DNA from: Gloeophyllum trabeum ATCC 11539
Lineage: Eukaryota > Basidiomycota > Agaricomycetes > Gloeophyllales > Gloeophyllaceae
NCBI RefSeq assembly: GCF_000344685.1
Contig: NW_006920410.1
Span: forward strand, 1,820,608 to 1,884,607
Reading direction: 5' to 3'
Length of the DNA stretch: 64,000 nucleotides
Shown: in pieces, positions 33,018 through 45,700 of the stretch
Position numbering within the stretch: the first letter of the stretch is position 1
Layout: each line of letters begins with the position of its first letter
Notes under the pieces: generated by a model
The model's database searches: none
What the model was told of the DNA's origin: nothing
The model's input: the letters and a program-made list of their open reading frames with translations, nothing else
Made by a program: the position numbers and the translations under genes

Positions 33018-36000
33018 ATGGCCCCTCTGCCGTATTCCCTAAGTCCACATGTATGCGTCCTCTCCTCGCCCGACCTTGAATCCGTGCTCGCTTCAGCGTC
33101 ATTGCCACCACTGCCGCAGGTACTGCAGTCATTCTCACCCCTACCCAACGGTGAGTAAGGTTGTTGATGAATGGACCCGTACTGTGCTCATATAACCACC
33201 CAGTGACGACTAGGACGACATCTCTCACTTCAGTAACCCATTCCTCCTTCACTATACGCTTCTCCGACTTGGTGGAGATAGAAGCCGGCTGCAAGGAGGA
33301 CGAGGAAGTGAGGGCGTCGCGCACTCTGGACTGGATTGGCGCCCGGATAGCCAAGCGAAGTGCCAGATGGGTCGAGGATACAGAGAGAGTGCAGGCTGGC
33401 GAGAAAGTTGGCCGGACGCCATGGTGGGACGAACTGCGGAGGTGCGTGGAAGGGGACCATGTACCGTCCAGGATAGAGGGATGGAATCACCCTATTGCTG
33501 GTGAGTAGCTCCCTACGCCTTCTTGCAGGTCAAATGCTGAAGTCCTATGTCATATCCTCTTCTATAGTCATACTGGCGGTGTCCACTACGGCGCCCAATC
33601 CATTACAGGCTGTTACGGCCCTTCACTCCAGGCAACTCGAGCTACCCCCTTGGGTTGACTCAACCTATCTGAAATACACGCTTATAGTGCACCCGGAGAA
33701 TTCCCCTCTGTCCGATGAAGAGTATGTCTTCCTTTCCGACGCAACTCTTCAGATCGTCGACTAAAAGGTTTCCGGTCATGCGCGTGACTTAGGGCAGGAG
33801 CTCTCTTCAATGCTGTAAAGAAGCAATACGGACTCCATGCCCACCTCCTACCTCTCTCCTTACCCTCACCTCCACCGCCAGCCATCCCAGTACCTGCCCC
33901 GCTGCCCCGACTACCACCCCCGCCGTCCCCCGAATCACTTTTGTCGCCACCACCTCCACCAGCAATGTTCAGCGCCCCTCCTACGCCGACTCCCGGTGCC
34001 ATGGGAAGTAGCTTGAGCACGCAGATGATGAGCTTCGCATCCTCCATCGACGGCCCTGCCTCCGCTGAAGAGGAGAGAACAGGAAAGTCATCTGGCAACT
34101 CACTGAGAATGCACGAGAAAGATATCCAAATGACTGCGCGGTTCGTCCGGGAGTTCTTGCTCATGAGCGTAGTGCCCTTCATGGAGAAGTGTGCCATTGA
34201 GTGGAACGAGACTGTGCGTCGAGTCAGTTGCATTAACGCTTTTGCACGTATGTTGAGGCAATCAATTAGTATTCATCCACCCGACGCCTGCCATCGCGCC
34301 TCTTTTCTTCCACTCGCCGACTTTTCGGATCTTCGACCCCGTCATCATACACGCCAGGCCATGCTTCCACGCCCTCCACCTCATCTGTGACCTCCCGTAC
34401 GTCCATAAGCTCAGTCACGAGTGGTGCCAATGGGAGCCAGGCCGGAGGACCCCCGCCAATGCACAGGAGATTGGCCGAATTCGCCACCATCCTCGGGGAC
34501 ATCAAGCTAGCAATCAGTGTCTGGGAGAGTCTACGGAAGGAAGGAAAAGGAGGATCGGTAAGCTATAATGTAAGGCATCCCTCGGACTGCTTGGGTTAAC
34601 TTATGTGGGCCTAGGACATTCTTCCACTCCTTTTAGCGCCATCGCCAGCCTTAGCTCTTCATGCTTCACACGCCCTTAATACGCTACATCTGCCCTCCCC
34701 AGATCCTCCTGCTCATGCCCAGTTCCATGCTCTGACATACGCTGTGCGATGGACTATTGGCATCAATCCGCAAGATTTTCTGTCGAATACTCTTGAGGGA
34801 GAGCGATGGCTCGTCTCCACCGCAGGCTCTGTACGTCTTCCTTCCTGCTAGACCCATTTTACCTCTGCGCGATATGGGAAGCTGATCATGCTAAGGGTTG
34901 TTTCCTCCCACTAAGGCGGAAGAACCACACGCTGCCTTGCTTTTGGGTCATGCAGCACTCTTGAGTACGATGAAACGGGCGAAGCGAAGAGCTGCGCTTT
35001 GGTACCTATTTGCGGCTAATAGACTCGAAAAGTGTGGCGTGGTGAGCAAGTTGCATCATTGTCATGATAATACATCAGCTTATATGTGCAATCGGCTTCT
35101 CAGAGACCACTCACGATGTACTTCCTCCGGAAAGCGCACGCGCTCTACACAGCAGGCCCCGAGAAGAGCCTGTCTCCGTCTCTTTGGGATAGTGAAGATC
35201 GGAGTCCGACGGACTGGGTAGGCTTTCCTGACGTTAAGGCCGGGATCGAACATGCCCTTGGTCGACTGCTCTATACCACGGGCAATATTGAAGGGGCTAT
35301 CGATTATTTCTTGGGATTGCTCAGAAGGCCATCCACTTGCTTCATCTCCCGCCAACCCCCGGTAATGACCAACGGTAAAGCAGCTGAGTCTGGCGTAGAC
35401 CCTTCTGCTACAGACCGAATTTATCTAGAGGATTTCCGAGTGGCTTTTAAGGTGAGACTCCGCCTGTACGACTTTAGGCACCGATATAACTCAACCGCGA
35501 TATGTCTCAAGCATTTCTTAGCTACTGGTGGCGATGATACTAGAATTGCTGGATGGAAATTACCCATTAAATTCTGCAATCCTAAGCAGACCAAGATCCG
35601 CCTGCCTAATCAAGGTGTTAATGGACTTGACAACGTCTGGGCAGATCGAGAAACAAAGTGGGAGACTTTCTGGAAGAGTAAAGGTGGTAGAAATCGATTA
35701 GAGGCGAGCGGCAAAGCAGCTGTGAACGGTAGGATTGATAAAACAACTGTGGTCCACTCAAGCTGATGCACTTTGTTCCAGAGACGTTTTGGGTCGATAT
35801 TGAAGTCCAAAATCCTCTGGACGTGGAAGTAAATCTGTCGGATGTGACAGTGGTTGCTCAGGAACGTGTCTCGGCAGAGCTAGAGTCCCCTGTAGACATC
35901 TTAGAGGCCGAGGTCATCGACGATATCGTCCTTGCAGCCAACGAAACTCGCTCAGTAAGTGTCGCTACTACCACGTCCATATTCATTCTGATCTCGGTTC

Positions 36001-38102
36001 TGGCAGATCCCTCTGGCCGTGAAAGTGAACCGCCCTGCTTCGCTCGTCATTTCTGACGTCCGATACAAGTTCCTCTCGCTCCTCCCTGTCATGGACTCGT
36101 TGGCGTGTCGGGGTCGCCGACTGCACGAGACAGCGCTACAGCGACAGAGCAAAACCTATGCTCCTAATGCCTTCGTGACGGTCGACGTTGAGGATGCCGA
36201 TCAGAGGCTACAAGGAAACTTCGTTGAGGATGGACGACTTGAAATGGCGCATGGAGAGTGCAAGCGCATGAAGCTATGGTTTTCGAATGCCGGGACTCGA
36301 CCGATTGGAGAACTGTGGATGATATCTGGTGACGAAGATGAGCTGTGGGTGGAGACCCCAAATGACGCCGGTAAGTCGCAGAATGTCTACCGCCATTTGA
36401 GTGACCGCTTATACTTGCCATAGGATCGTCCTCCAAGCGGCCTGTCACGTCCGAGGTGATTTCGTCTAACAATTCTCTTCTTGCTGCGGAGCCCTTCCGC
36501 GTACCACTGGAATCCCTGACAAATTCGTCAAGCATACCACCAGGAGGAAACGTTGAACTGACCGTCATCTTCCATGCTGAGAAGGCTGCGAATGATGAGT
36601 TGTGTCTGCTCTTCGTTTTCCGAGAGGTAGGCGACCCCGTTCGCTCGTTCTGCCGTCAACCTGACCCTCCGCTTTAAGGGGAATGATCAACCTTTCCACT
36701 CTGCTCGCGTCTCACGACAATATGAGGTTAATCCATGTCTCAGAGCGACGGCGACCTCGCGCCCCAGCCGCTCACCTGATCATCTTTACTTGATCAATGT
36801 CGAGATTGAAAACGTCTCTTCCTGCGGGGATCTTCACTTGAGGCAGCTCACGACGCTGAGCCCTACATGGAAATGCTCCCCAATCGCAACCGAGCAGACT
36901 CTGTACGTACATCATTGGTTAGCAAATGATGTAAAGCCTAATGCGAGATAGTGGCTGTCTCCCCGTCAACCAGACAGCAAGATTCTACTTCGATGCCGAC
37001 CGGTGGGAGGAGGGTAGCGCAGAGCAGACGTTACAATTCGTGCACAAGAAGCTCGGCGATATTTTGCACAGCCGAAGCATAGACCCGAGTAGTCCGCCCT
37101 CTATCCAATTATTCTGCAGGCATCTGTCTGATGTACGTCTATCAATTCTGGTGTAATATTACCTCCTGACATCATACGTTCCTAGGGTCACGCACACTCG
37201 GTGGAGGATACTCCTACACGTCACTTCGTCCACACTTCCCGACGCAAATTTATCAGCCGTGCAGTAGCGACGGAACACCCATATATTCCACCAGCTTCGC
37301 ATCCTTACGTATTCCCCTTATACAACCCTGCTGCTCTGGACGTTGTCATCTTCTGGGAGATCCCATCCCAAGAAAGGTCTGGATACATATCAGTATCTGG
37401 GTTGCTGCTCGGTGCTGGCCACGCTGCCCTGAAGGAGCTCATTGAAGAAGCGCAGAACGCGAAGGTCAAGCGGAGTATGTACGCGGAGACCCAGCGTGAG
37501 CGGGAAGGAATATTGGAAGCCATCCGGACTAGTGAATGGAACGCCGAGATGAATCCTATCGTTGTGCGGGTGCAGGATGGACTCCGCGTAGAGCATGACT
37601 TCGCCAAGGGGTGAGTGTTTTGTGGAAATTGGATTCCGCACTTCACTCCTGACTAACTTCCGTACAGTGGACGCCTGGCGCCCATTACGTTCGTTCTGCG
37701 AAATTATTCACTGACACATCCCGCAAGATTCACTCTTCGGTTGGGACATGAGAAAAGGTCTTCTTATCCTTCGTAGGTTGTCGGAGCTCTAGAACTTCAT
37801 TATGATAGTAACATCTCGTCTCCGATAGGAATTTGCTCCCTGCTCAGTACTCTGGACGCTTGTCACATCGAGGGAGGTTGGAACCTTCTCAGCAAATCGA
37901 GGTCCAAGCGAAGATGTGGATAACACGCCCAGGTGCATATGCTTTGATTGGGTGGCAGGCAGAGACGCAGGTCGAAGAGATTCCACTCACAGGACAGGAG
38001 GCACCTGAGGCTCACTCCAGACGGATTCGACACCGTTATATCCAAGGCCCACCGCTGGCCGATAGGTCTTGCATTGTTGTATCTAATGTACAGTCTGGAT
38101 AA
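33018..38102 (+). CDS. TRS85: TRAPP complex subunit Trs85 / TRAPPC8
   Basis: Trs85 defines TRAPPIII, the exchange factor for Ypt1/Rab1 in autophagy and Golgi traffic. The ATG at 33018 gives MAPLPYSLSPHVCVLSSPDL. The intron after SFSPLPN rejoins as VTTRTTSLTSVTHSSFTIRF, in phase. A Pro-rich insert follows at about 33855-33990. Then come KDIQMTARFVREFLLMSVVP (about 34120), PPPMHRRLAEFATILGDIKL (about 34460), alpha-solenoid exons (LWYLFAANRLEKCGV; KAGIEHALGRLLYTTGNIEG), and the C-terminal Ig-like region (FWVDIEVQNPLDVEVNLSDV; ETRSIPLAVKVNRPASLVIS; FRVPLESLTNSSSIPPGGN). The last exon reads QIEVQAKMWITRPGAYALIG and stops at 38102. At least a dozen introns. The gene abuts the repeat island on its 5' side. 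The assignment is firm for the family; a few internal splice sites are tentative. Confidence 0.88.
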
Positions 38103-38677
38103 TGTGTACAGTACCGATTACGGGGAACATTCTACATGAATAGCAGATCCAAGAGGTTGCTTTACAAGGAACGGCGCAGTCTGGCACATGGAACTCGAGA
38201 CTTGAAGCTTGAAGCTTGAAGTGTGGCCTTGCCCGAAACCCACGCATCTATAGTGGAAGGCGTCAATAAGTATATGAACGTTGCATTTACAGTCAAGACA
38301 AGATATCAGAGGTGCAATATGTTTTGGCTGTTTGCTTGTGCCTTTCATCAACGCATGAAGCTATGACTGGGGCGGCAAAGCTCTCATCTTGGAGACATAG
38401 CAGGAAGGATACTCACCTAACATGAATCCCTACCGTCCATTCAGAGGAAAGCTTAAGCCAGCACCAGAACGCGTCGATGAAAGACCTCGATTTTTTTGTA
38501 GCGTTGCCTTATATAGGGCTCGCGGAGTCTAAATAACGTACCTGCCAATTATAGGCGACCGGCTACCCACGTCTCTAAGTTGCCGGCCGCAAGCATGGAT
38601 CACCTGCGGTCCAATAAATCCAGTGCCTGCCTTGGGCGGTCTCGGTATTGCTGTAACCTGGTTTTCTTAGAGCAGAG
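38103..38677. other. Intergenic; promoter of Mpv17-like gene
   Basis: These 575 bp include three tandem copies of CTTGAAG (38201-38221) and a TATA-like run (TTATATAGG) at about 38509, some 165 bp before the next ATG. No gene recognised. Confidence 0.45.
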
Positions 38678-39581
38678 ATGTCTTCGACCACCGTGACCAT
38701 TGTGGAGGTGCGAGCGAAACCAATCAACCCGCTGCTCGCCTCGTACTTGGCGCAATTGGCGCTACACCCTCTGAGGACGAAGGCATTCACCACCGGTGAG
38801 TTAGAAACGCATGTACCGTCCGTTCTAACTCTATAACATCGCTTGCGGCTTGTAGCCACATTATGTTTCCTCCAGGAGGTGCTCGCAACGCATTTTGCTG
38901 GCGTACCAGCCAAGAAACCGAGCCCCGATGCGCCCCTCTACCACCAGCTCCTGGCACGCTCGCAGATTGACACGAAAGCGCTGAAGATGGCGGTGTACGG
39001 TTTCTTCATCTCGGCGCCCATGGGCCACTACCTCGTCGGTGCCCTGCAGAAGGCGTTCGCAGGCAAGACCTCTACCGCTGCCAAGATCGGGCAAATCCTT
39101 GCGAACAACCTTCTGGTCGCGCCCATACAGGCTTCAGGTGACTGCCTCAGCAATCCGTAGCCAAGTTAACTATTGATCCGCGCTTGAATGTCCAGTGTAC
39201 CTTGCAAGCATGGCCGTCATCAACGGCGCGAAGACTAAGGAGGAGGTTGTGAAGACCGTGAAGAGCGGTTTCATGGCCGTCATGAGGGTACGTGGCCACG
39301 GCTGCTGTATCACATCTGCTATGCCCTTACAATGATGACTCACAAGATGACTTGGATCACTTCACCACTGACGCTGGTGTTCGCGCAACAATTCCTATCC
39401 CCCGAGCTCTGGGTCCCCTTCTTCAACATTGTCGGATTTGTCCTAGGGGTACGCAAGGAGTCCGGTTGCATTTGTCTATATATTATTGACCCATCTCCCT
39501 TAGACCTACTTCAACACCAAAGTGAAGCAGATTCGCCTCGCAGCGGAGAAGAAAAAGGACAAGGACCCCAAGGACGCGTAA
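38678..39581 (+). CDS. Mpv17/PMP22 family membrane protein
   Basis: The ATG at 38678 gives MSSTTVTIVEVRAKPINPLL followed by LASYLAQLALHPLRTKAFT. After splicing it continues LCFLQEVLATHFAGVPAKKP, KMAVYGFFISAPMGHYLVGA, KIGQILANNLLVAPIQAS, VYLASMAVINGAKTKEEV, and MTWITSPLTLVFAQQFLSPE. The diagnostic family block follows (LWVPFFNIVGFVLGTYFNTK), then a Lys-rich tail ending KDKDPKDA with TAA at 39579-39581. Four hydrophobic segments and the W-V-P-F-F-N signature match the Mpv17/PMP22 family of peroxisomal and mitochondrial membrane proteins. The Lys-rich C-terminus resembles the peroxisomal (Pxmp2) branch; the compartment is an inference. About five introns. Confidence 0.88.
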
Positions 39582-39882
39582 TTCGGCACACGCTGACTAT
39601 ATGTTTCTGGACGGATTGTTGTAAAACATCGTTGTATCTTACGCTCGGACTTAGTCTATCAATCCAGATTTCTTCTCGCTGGACTTGGAGCGTCAGGCGC
39701 GCTGCCCAGAAAGTCATCGTTGTCGATAGCGTCATAAAACGTGGTAGGTATGATGAGTACTGTACGATAGCGTCTGCACCGATGTCCGGCATATGCAATG
39801 GAAAGCAACTCTAACTCAAGCGAGAAAACCATCCAAAATCAAATAATCCAGATAGACTAAGCACAAGGCGAACATAATTTAT
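39582..39882. other. Short spacer between convergent genes
   Basis: About 300 bp between the stops of the Mpv17-like gene and YHM2. It probably contains both 3' UTRs. Nothing else seen. Confidence 0.4.
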
Positions 39883-41338
39883 TCATCGGGCCTTGACCCT
39901 GTAACAGCACAATATCAGGGACGGTGCTAAGCACAGAAGCGGGATAACAACGTACCAGGCCTTAACGTAGTCGGCGAACGACACCATGCAGATAGTTTGC
40001 CAGACACCCAAACCGATACGAGGGGTGACACCGCGGTACAGGCCCTTGATACCGTTTTGCTTGTAGATGTAAGACAACGTGTTCATGATTGTCAGCTTCT
40101 CCGGACGGTTGGGGGACGCAGCCGACTTTGCCATAGATTGCATCTACACGCCGCAGACATCAAACATGCGCGCAGCGGATATACGCGTAAGGCCACGTAC
40201 CTCCACTCGGACGACCTCGATGGGCTGGTTCCAAGTAGCCAGCGCACCACCGATAGAGGACGCCAGGATCTTATCAAGCGCACCGAGCTTCTCGTCTTCC
40301 CGCTTTCCCCGAGATTTCCGGATCATGTTCTCCGCCAACCGTGCAAAGCCCATGCTACGCACGATTCAATGTGAGGAAATGCAGCTGCCGTAAGGAAGGA
40401 CGCCGACGCTTACCGTGAACCCCAGTTGGTACATTGCCGGACAGCAACGGCGTTGACACCCTTGTTCACGCCACGCAGACCTTCTTTCCGGAAGATATCC
40501 ATAAAGACTGTGAATGTCGATGCGGGTTTGATGCCGGACTCTGCCTGCTTGTGTCGAGTGATCTCGACCGTCTTCATGCATGTTGTGAAACCTGGTTTGA
40601 GGTAATACAATCAGGGATGCACGGATAGAAGGGAGGCGCCACGTCAATGCTTTGAGTTTACGTACCCATAGTTGCATATGCCTGGGCAATACCACCGCCC
40701 ATACCACCGAGTAAACCCCCGATGGAGGGGTCTAACCCAGCTGACGTGGTAGCAGTCTCGATTTCAGACGCAGTGAACAGTAGGACCGCCCCCTTAGTAG
40801 AGGCCTCAATCCACGCCTATACATGTGACACAGGTCATCATGGATACAGACAACGAGCCATATACCGCATACGAACCCATGGAATGAGACCCTGGTAGAA
40901 CCCGCTGACCCCACCACGGGCCCATATTGAGCTCAACGCCTGAACCATTGATTGCGACCGGTTGGCAGCCATCTGGGTCTTGATAACCTCTAGTGGTTGG
41001 CCTAGTGTTGTGACCTATATGCTCAAGTTTAGGGATGCCGTGGTCTGTTGGGATGCACCAATGCCAACTTGCCTCCTACAAACGCATCGTCAGCAAGTCA
41101 TGAGCAACGTAACACAACTATGCACGCACAAACTAGCATTCCAAATCATCAGCAGCACTGAGATTAGCGATCATTCTCGCAACAAGCCATGTAGAATGTA
41201 CCATGTTCATGATAGCCCCTACGACCCCGCACTTCAGCATACATTCACGTGCGCTTGCCACCGACGCGTCGAACACTCACCGACAGCGATGTTGGACCAG
41301 TTGATGCCCTTCTGGCCTGGTTCTTTTGTGATAGCCAT
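39883..41338 (-). CDS. YHM2: Mitochondrial citrate/oxoglutarate carrier Yhm2
   Basis: Yhm2 exchanges citrate for 2-oxoglutarate across the inner mitochondrial membrane and supports cytosolic NADPH supply. The ATG at 41338 gives [20 protein letters not shown]. Later exons read [40 protein letters not shown] sequence, [50 protein letters not shown] and [20 protein letters not shown]. The three repeats carry carrier-type motifs, and the family-specific TTLGQPLE and T-N-W-G-S-R blocks point to Yhm2, not to other carriers. The last intron (39899-39955, 57 nt, GTACGT..ACAG) is stop-free and a multiple of three. Splicing ends the protein KAWVKAR; retention inserts a hydrophobic 19-residue segment. 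TGA at 39883-39885. Confidence 0.93.
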
Positions 41339-42761
41339 TGCACAACGCTGTCGTCGACGTGTAGAGGGGACGGGGGGATGGAAACGGCGAGAGCGGTGGG
41401 ACGAGAGACGGTGAAACGGATATAATGGGGGTCGTACAAGCGTCGGACTTCGCCGCGCGCGCGCTGATTGGACCTGTCTCGGGCAAATGGAGGCCCAATC
41501 AATCCCCACTCAATAAAGCATATTCGGTGTGGTAATTACTACGGGTGGAGCTCCCAAGTAAGGGAATTTTGATGGATTTAAGCGACCCCATTGGCCCCAC
41601 GCTGTGGTAATTACCACAGCGAATATGCTCTAATCAGAGCCCATTCGGCATTCCGACATGGTTCCCCTCCGGGCCCTCCCAGCGGCCGCAGTTCCCTTAT
41701 GGTATATCATAAACGACCACAAATACTCAGTCCACAACGTCCTCCGAAGGGTACCGGACTCGTACTTTATCGGTGCTATGTCTCAGTGCCATCGACCCCG
41801 CAAGTTGTCCGTGATTGCTGTCCGACTCTCGGCTAATAACTGTTTCGGACCCGGACTGCCCGTCCATACTTTCACAGTCGGACAGAGCTGGAACATGCCA
41901 TTCTTTATGTGGGTCGAGACATAAAGCAGGAGCATGCTCCCGAGGCGAAAGAAGTTGGTGGGGAATAGAGGTGCCCTTATAGGACAAACTTGGGATATCT
42001 GCCGATCGCGACACTGTCATCCAAACATTTTGACTGTCGATCCTTGCCGCTTACATCGTGCATGACGGTACCGGTTGCTTCGATTGAGATTACAGCTTCA
42101 TTTCCTTAAATACCGTAGCTTGCACAGTCTTCACTGAGAGGCCGAGGCTGGAGGAGATCACAATCATCAGCAGCAGTCTGATCAAGAGTTTCATTAGGAA
42201 CGCGACGGGTAAGAACAAATTATACGCAGCAGCGCACTACGTATGAGGAAATGGGTAAGGGGTATGATAAAATGAGGGTACCGGTTATTACAACGACGTC
42301 TCGAGCTGAGGTTTGCATAGTGATCACAACTATAGTATGGATATTTGCGATGAACGTTAACAGCGACAATATGTTCCAGATAACGGGAAAGGACGCAACA
42401 ACAGAGAATAAGGAAAGCAAAGTCAGGGGTCTTGACCAGAACTTGAAGAGCATGGGGGTATCGAGACAGCAGGGGTGTGCGTGTTGGACATGCCGTATCC
42501 GCGTGTTTTCGTCGCGCTGACGCGACGAGGCCCTCTTCACTGGGATGCGGTTTCCTTTGCTCGTACCAGCTCGGTAAGATGATCCACGTCTTCCTTCAAT
42601 CTGTGTTACGCGAGGAGGTCAGAATAAGAAAAGGTCCATCGACGAATTGAATAATTTAGGGAACCAAGCGAATTAAACGGGTAGATAAGAAATGTAACGT
42701 GGAGATAAGAGAGTGTCCATGAAATGAGTGTGATGAATCAATAGTTAAGGAGAGAATTGTT
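41339..42761. other. Intergenic interval, YHM2 promoter and 3' flank of the coiled-coil gene
   Basis: These 1.4 kb include the small inverted-repeat element at 41517-41629. A minus-strand open frame (42220-42540) has several hydrophobic runs but no start context, family match or splicing partner. The rest is unassigned. Confidence 0.4.
41517..41629. repeat. Small inverted-repeat element with perfect 20-bp palindrome
   Basis: The left end AGCATATTCGGTGTGGTAAT is mirrored at the right end, which in reverse complement reads AGCATATTCGCTGTGGTAAT; the match continues through TTAC and loosely further. The right arm itself contains a perfect palindrome (GCTGTGGTAATTACCACAGC, 41601-41620). At 113 bp it may be a tiny MITE or a regulatory element 180 bp upstream of YHM2. 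Confidence 0.7.
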
Positions 42762-45700
42762 TCAAAGGAGTCCGTAGACCACGCTCAGCGCGATTATTCC
42801 TCCCAAAAAGCTCTTTAGTCCAAAGAGTTTGACATACCGAGTAATCTGATCCTGACTCTCCTCCTGGTCTTGCTCCAGATACTGGATCTCCATCGCCTTC
42901 CTCGCGACCTCTTGCTGCAACTCGTCAGCCCTTGCCTGAGCCATCTCCAGCTCTTCGCGGAGGGCCTTCATTGCCCTACCATGCTCCGCCTGGAGATCAT
43001 TGAGTTTCAGGGTATGCGCCTCGTGCATCTTCTGTAACTCATCCTTCGTAACGCTCGGCGTGCGAGCGTGCCCATTGCTGTGACGGGTAGGCGATGTGAC
43101 AGGTCCCGCGGCCATCTGGGCCTTTACTGTAGCCAGCTCCCCTTCGACGTCAGATAACCTGGAGAGCAAGTCGGCCTTCTCCTTCAGCAGAGCGTTCACC
43201 TCCTCTTCGTGAGATGCGCGGAGCTTCATGACCTCCTCCGCTCTGGTCTTGGCGGCTTCCTCCAACTCCCTGATGTGGTTGGTAGACATCTCAGAGATCG
43301 ACTCCCTGGTGACGTTGAGAACGTCAGACAGCGCAGCAAGGTCATCCTTCGTAACCGCGAGCTCCTTCGTCAGCCGCTCGATCTCGGCTGCTTGCTCAGG
43401 GGACGATAAGGCAATTGACGACGCGGCACTGCGCGCTTCCTCAAGCTGCGCCTTCAGGGACTCCACTTCTGGAGCCGCGGACACCAAGGCAGCCTTTGCC
43501 TTCGCCAGATCATCCTGAGTAGCCTTCAGCTCCAGTTGCAAGCTAGTAATCTGCTTCTCCAAGGTCTTCACTTGCGACTCGAGGGCAGCTTCATGTTCAG
43601 CCTTCAAGCCCTCAATAGTCGTCTGGTGGGCCTCCCGAAGTTGCTCGATAGTAGCCTGAGACTCAGCACGTAGAGCTTGGAGATCTTGGGAGTGGGCCGA
43701 GCCAGCTTCAGACTAATAAGGTGTAACGATGAGCAAGGTAATAGTATAAACAGGTCAAGCAATCGACTTACCTTGGCACGCTCGAACGCCTCCTGAAGTA
43801 ATTGATCATGTTCCGCCTTCACGGCATCGACCTTCGAGTTGTAAACAGCCTCTTGACCCTGTAGCACTGGGTTACTACTCTGCCATGGCAACCCTAAGCG
43901 GTCACTTACCTCTAACTCGGTCTTCACCCGAGCCAGCTCTTCCGAAAGCTCATTTTGCTTGTCCAAGTGAGCCTTCTCCGCTTCCTCGAGCTTCCGTGCA
44001 TGCTCCTCGGCAGCGGCCTGAGCTTCCGCCTTGGCCTGTTCGTGAGCGGCCTGAGCCCGCGCCAATTCTTCACTGAGAGCTTCAAGCTGAGCGGCAAGTT
44101 TCGCCTGCTCCTCGCTAGCAGCCTGGAGGGCTTCGGTGCGGAGTCTCTCGGCATCACCTAGTTTCTGCGAGTGCTCCTCCTCCCTGGCCTTCGCCTCCTC
44201 GATTGCTTGCTGCGTAGCGGCAGAGGCTTGCTCTACTTGCTGCTGCAAAGCCTGGATGCGTGTGAGGGACTCAGCGCGCTCGTCTTCGGCTTTGTCCTGG
44301 ATCTCCTTAAGCTCCAAAATCTCGATCTCAAGCTCCGAAAGTTTGGTCGCACTCTCCTCCTTCTCGGCCTTCAGCTCTTCAACCTCCGCTCCCAATGCAT
44401 CCGCCCGAGCGGCCTTGTCCTCGAGCTCACGAATGCGAGCTTGAGCCTCCTCTAAGGCTTCAGCATGCACCTTCGTTAACGCCTCGGACTCGGCTTGAAT
44501 AGCATCAAGGTCTGCCTTGGCCTTTTCAAGGGCAGCGTGTTCGACGGACGCAGCCGCTGCGGCCTCTGCATTAGCAGATTCATTCGCAGCTCGGAGGGTG
44601 TCCAGGTTCTCTTTCGCTGCCGCGACTTCTGCCTGTAAGGCCTCGATCTGGGACTGGAGATTCTCCACCAGGACATTCTGCGTGGCAGCAGCGGCCTTGG
44701 CAGCAGCAAGCTTCCAGACACAAGTGCTATTAGCGATACCCGCATCAACGTATGGAACCGAAACTCACTTCTTCATGGACAGCCTCGAGCTTAGCGGTAC
44801 TGTCACCTTGATCTTGCAGGGCAGCCAGACTAGCCTTCACTTCCACCAACTCCTGCTCGGCCTTCGTCTTGGCCGCTTGCAGCTCGTCAACAGTCTGCTG
44901 TTTAGATGCGGCATCGGCCAGAGCAGCGTCCAGAGAAGACTTCAACTGCGAGGCTTCTGACTCGAGGCTCGAGATAGCGTCAAGCTTGGACTTAAGAGCA
45001 GCTTCGACTTCCTTAAGCTAAAGCACGACGTCAGACTCGTTCAGTCTATAGCGATACAATAACATGCCTTGTTCTGCAACTCCACGGTTTTCCCATCCTC
45101 CTTGATATCCTTCAAGGATGAAATTGAAGGAGATGCACCGACCCGTGCTGCCCGGATGGATGCAGAGGATGGTGGCCGGGAGGAGGTAGCTGGAAGACTC
45201 GGCCTTGTGCTTGCCTGTCGTTTGGGAGCAACAACATCGGACACGGAGGCGCGAGGACGAGGAGTAGTGCCCGGGGCCGTCGCCCTAGACTCTGCAGGGG
45301 AGACAACGGAGGGTCGTCCAGAGGCTGGCCGTGTGGCGGTAGTCGTTGGCTTCGCCGAGGTTGAGGATGCCAACGAAGCCCGAGTTGTAGAGGGGGCGGC
45401 AGGCTTAGGCGCGTTGGGACCGACGGACTGCCTGCGCTGCGGAGCCGCGGTACTGGATCTGGTCGTGGAAGGCGGCGGCATAGTACCTTTCGTAGCAACT
45501 GAACCACTGGTAGACTTCTTAAGCGTCGATGTCGCTCCCGTTGGGGGTTTCGCTGTCGCAGTGGAGGTAGCGGTAGAGGGCTTAGAGACGGTGGGCGGAG
45601 AAGCCTTCACGGCACCCGAACCAAAAGTCCCGGAGTTGATGATCTGGCAGGACGTGCGCCGCACGTTGTATCACCGATATGACACGCACTCAAGCGGGCT

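Noticed and set aside
33682..34233. 183-codon minus-strand Gly-rich open frame
   Set aside because: It is the antisense of the Pro-rich insert in TRS85 and has no independent support.
42220..42540. Hydrophobic minus-strand open frame that might be a small membrane protein
   Set aside because: No family match, no clear promoter context and an AT-rich intergenic setting; 106 open codons is not enough support.
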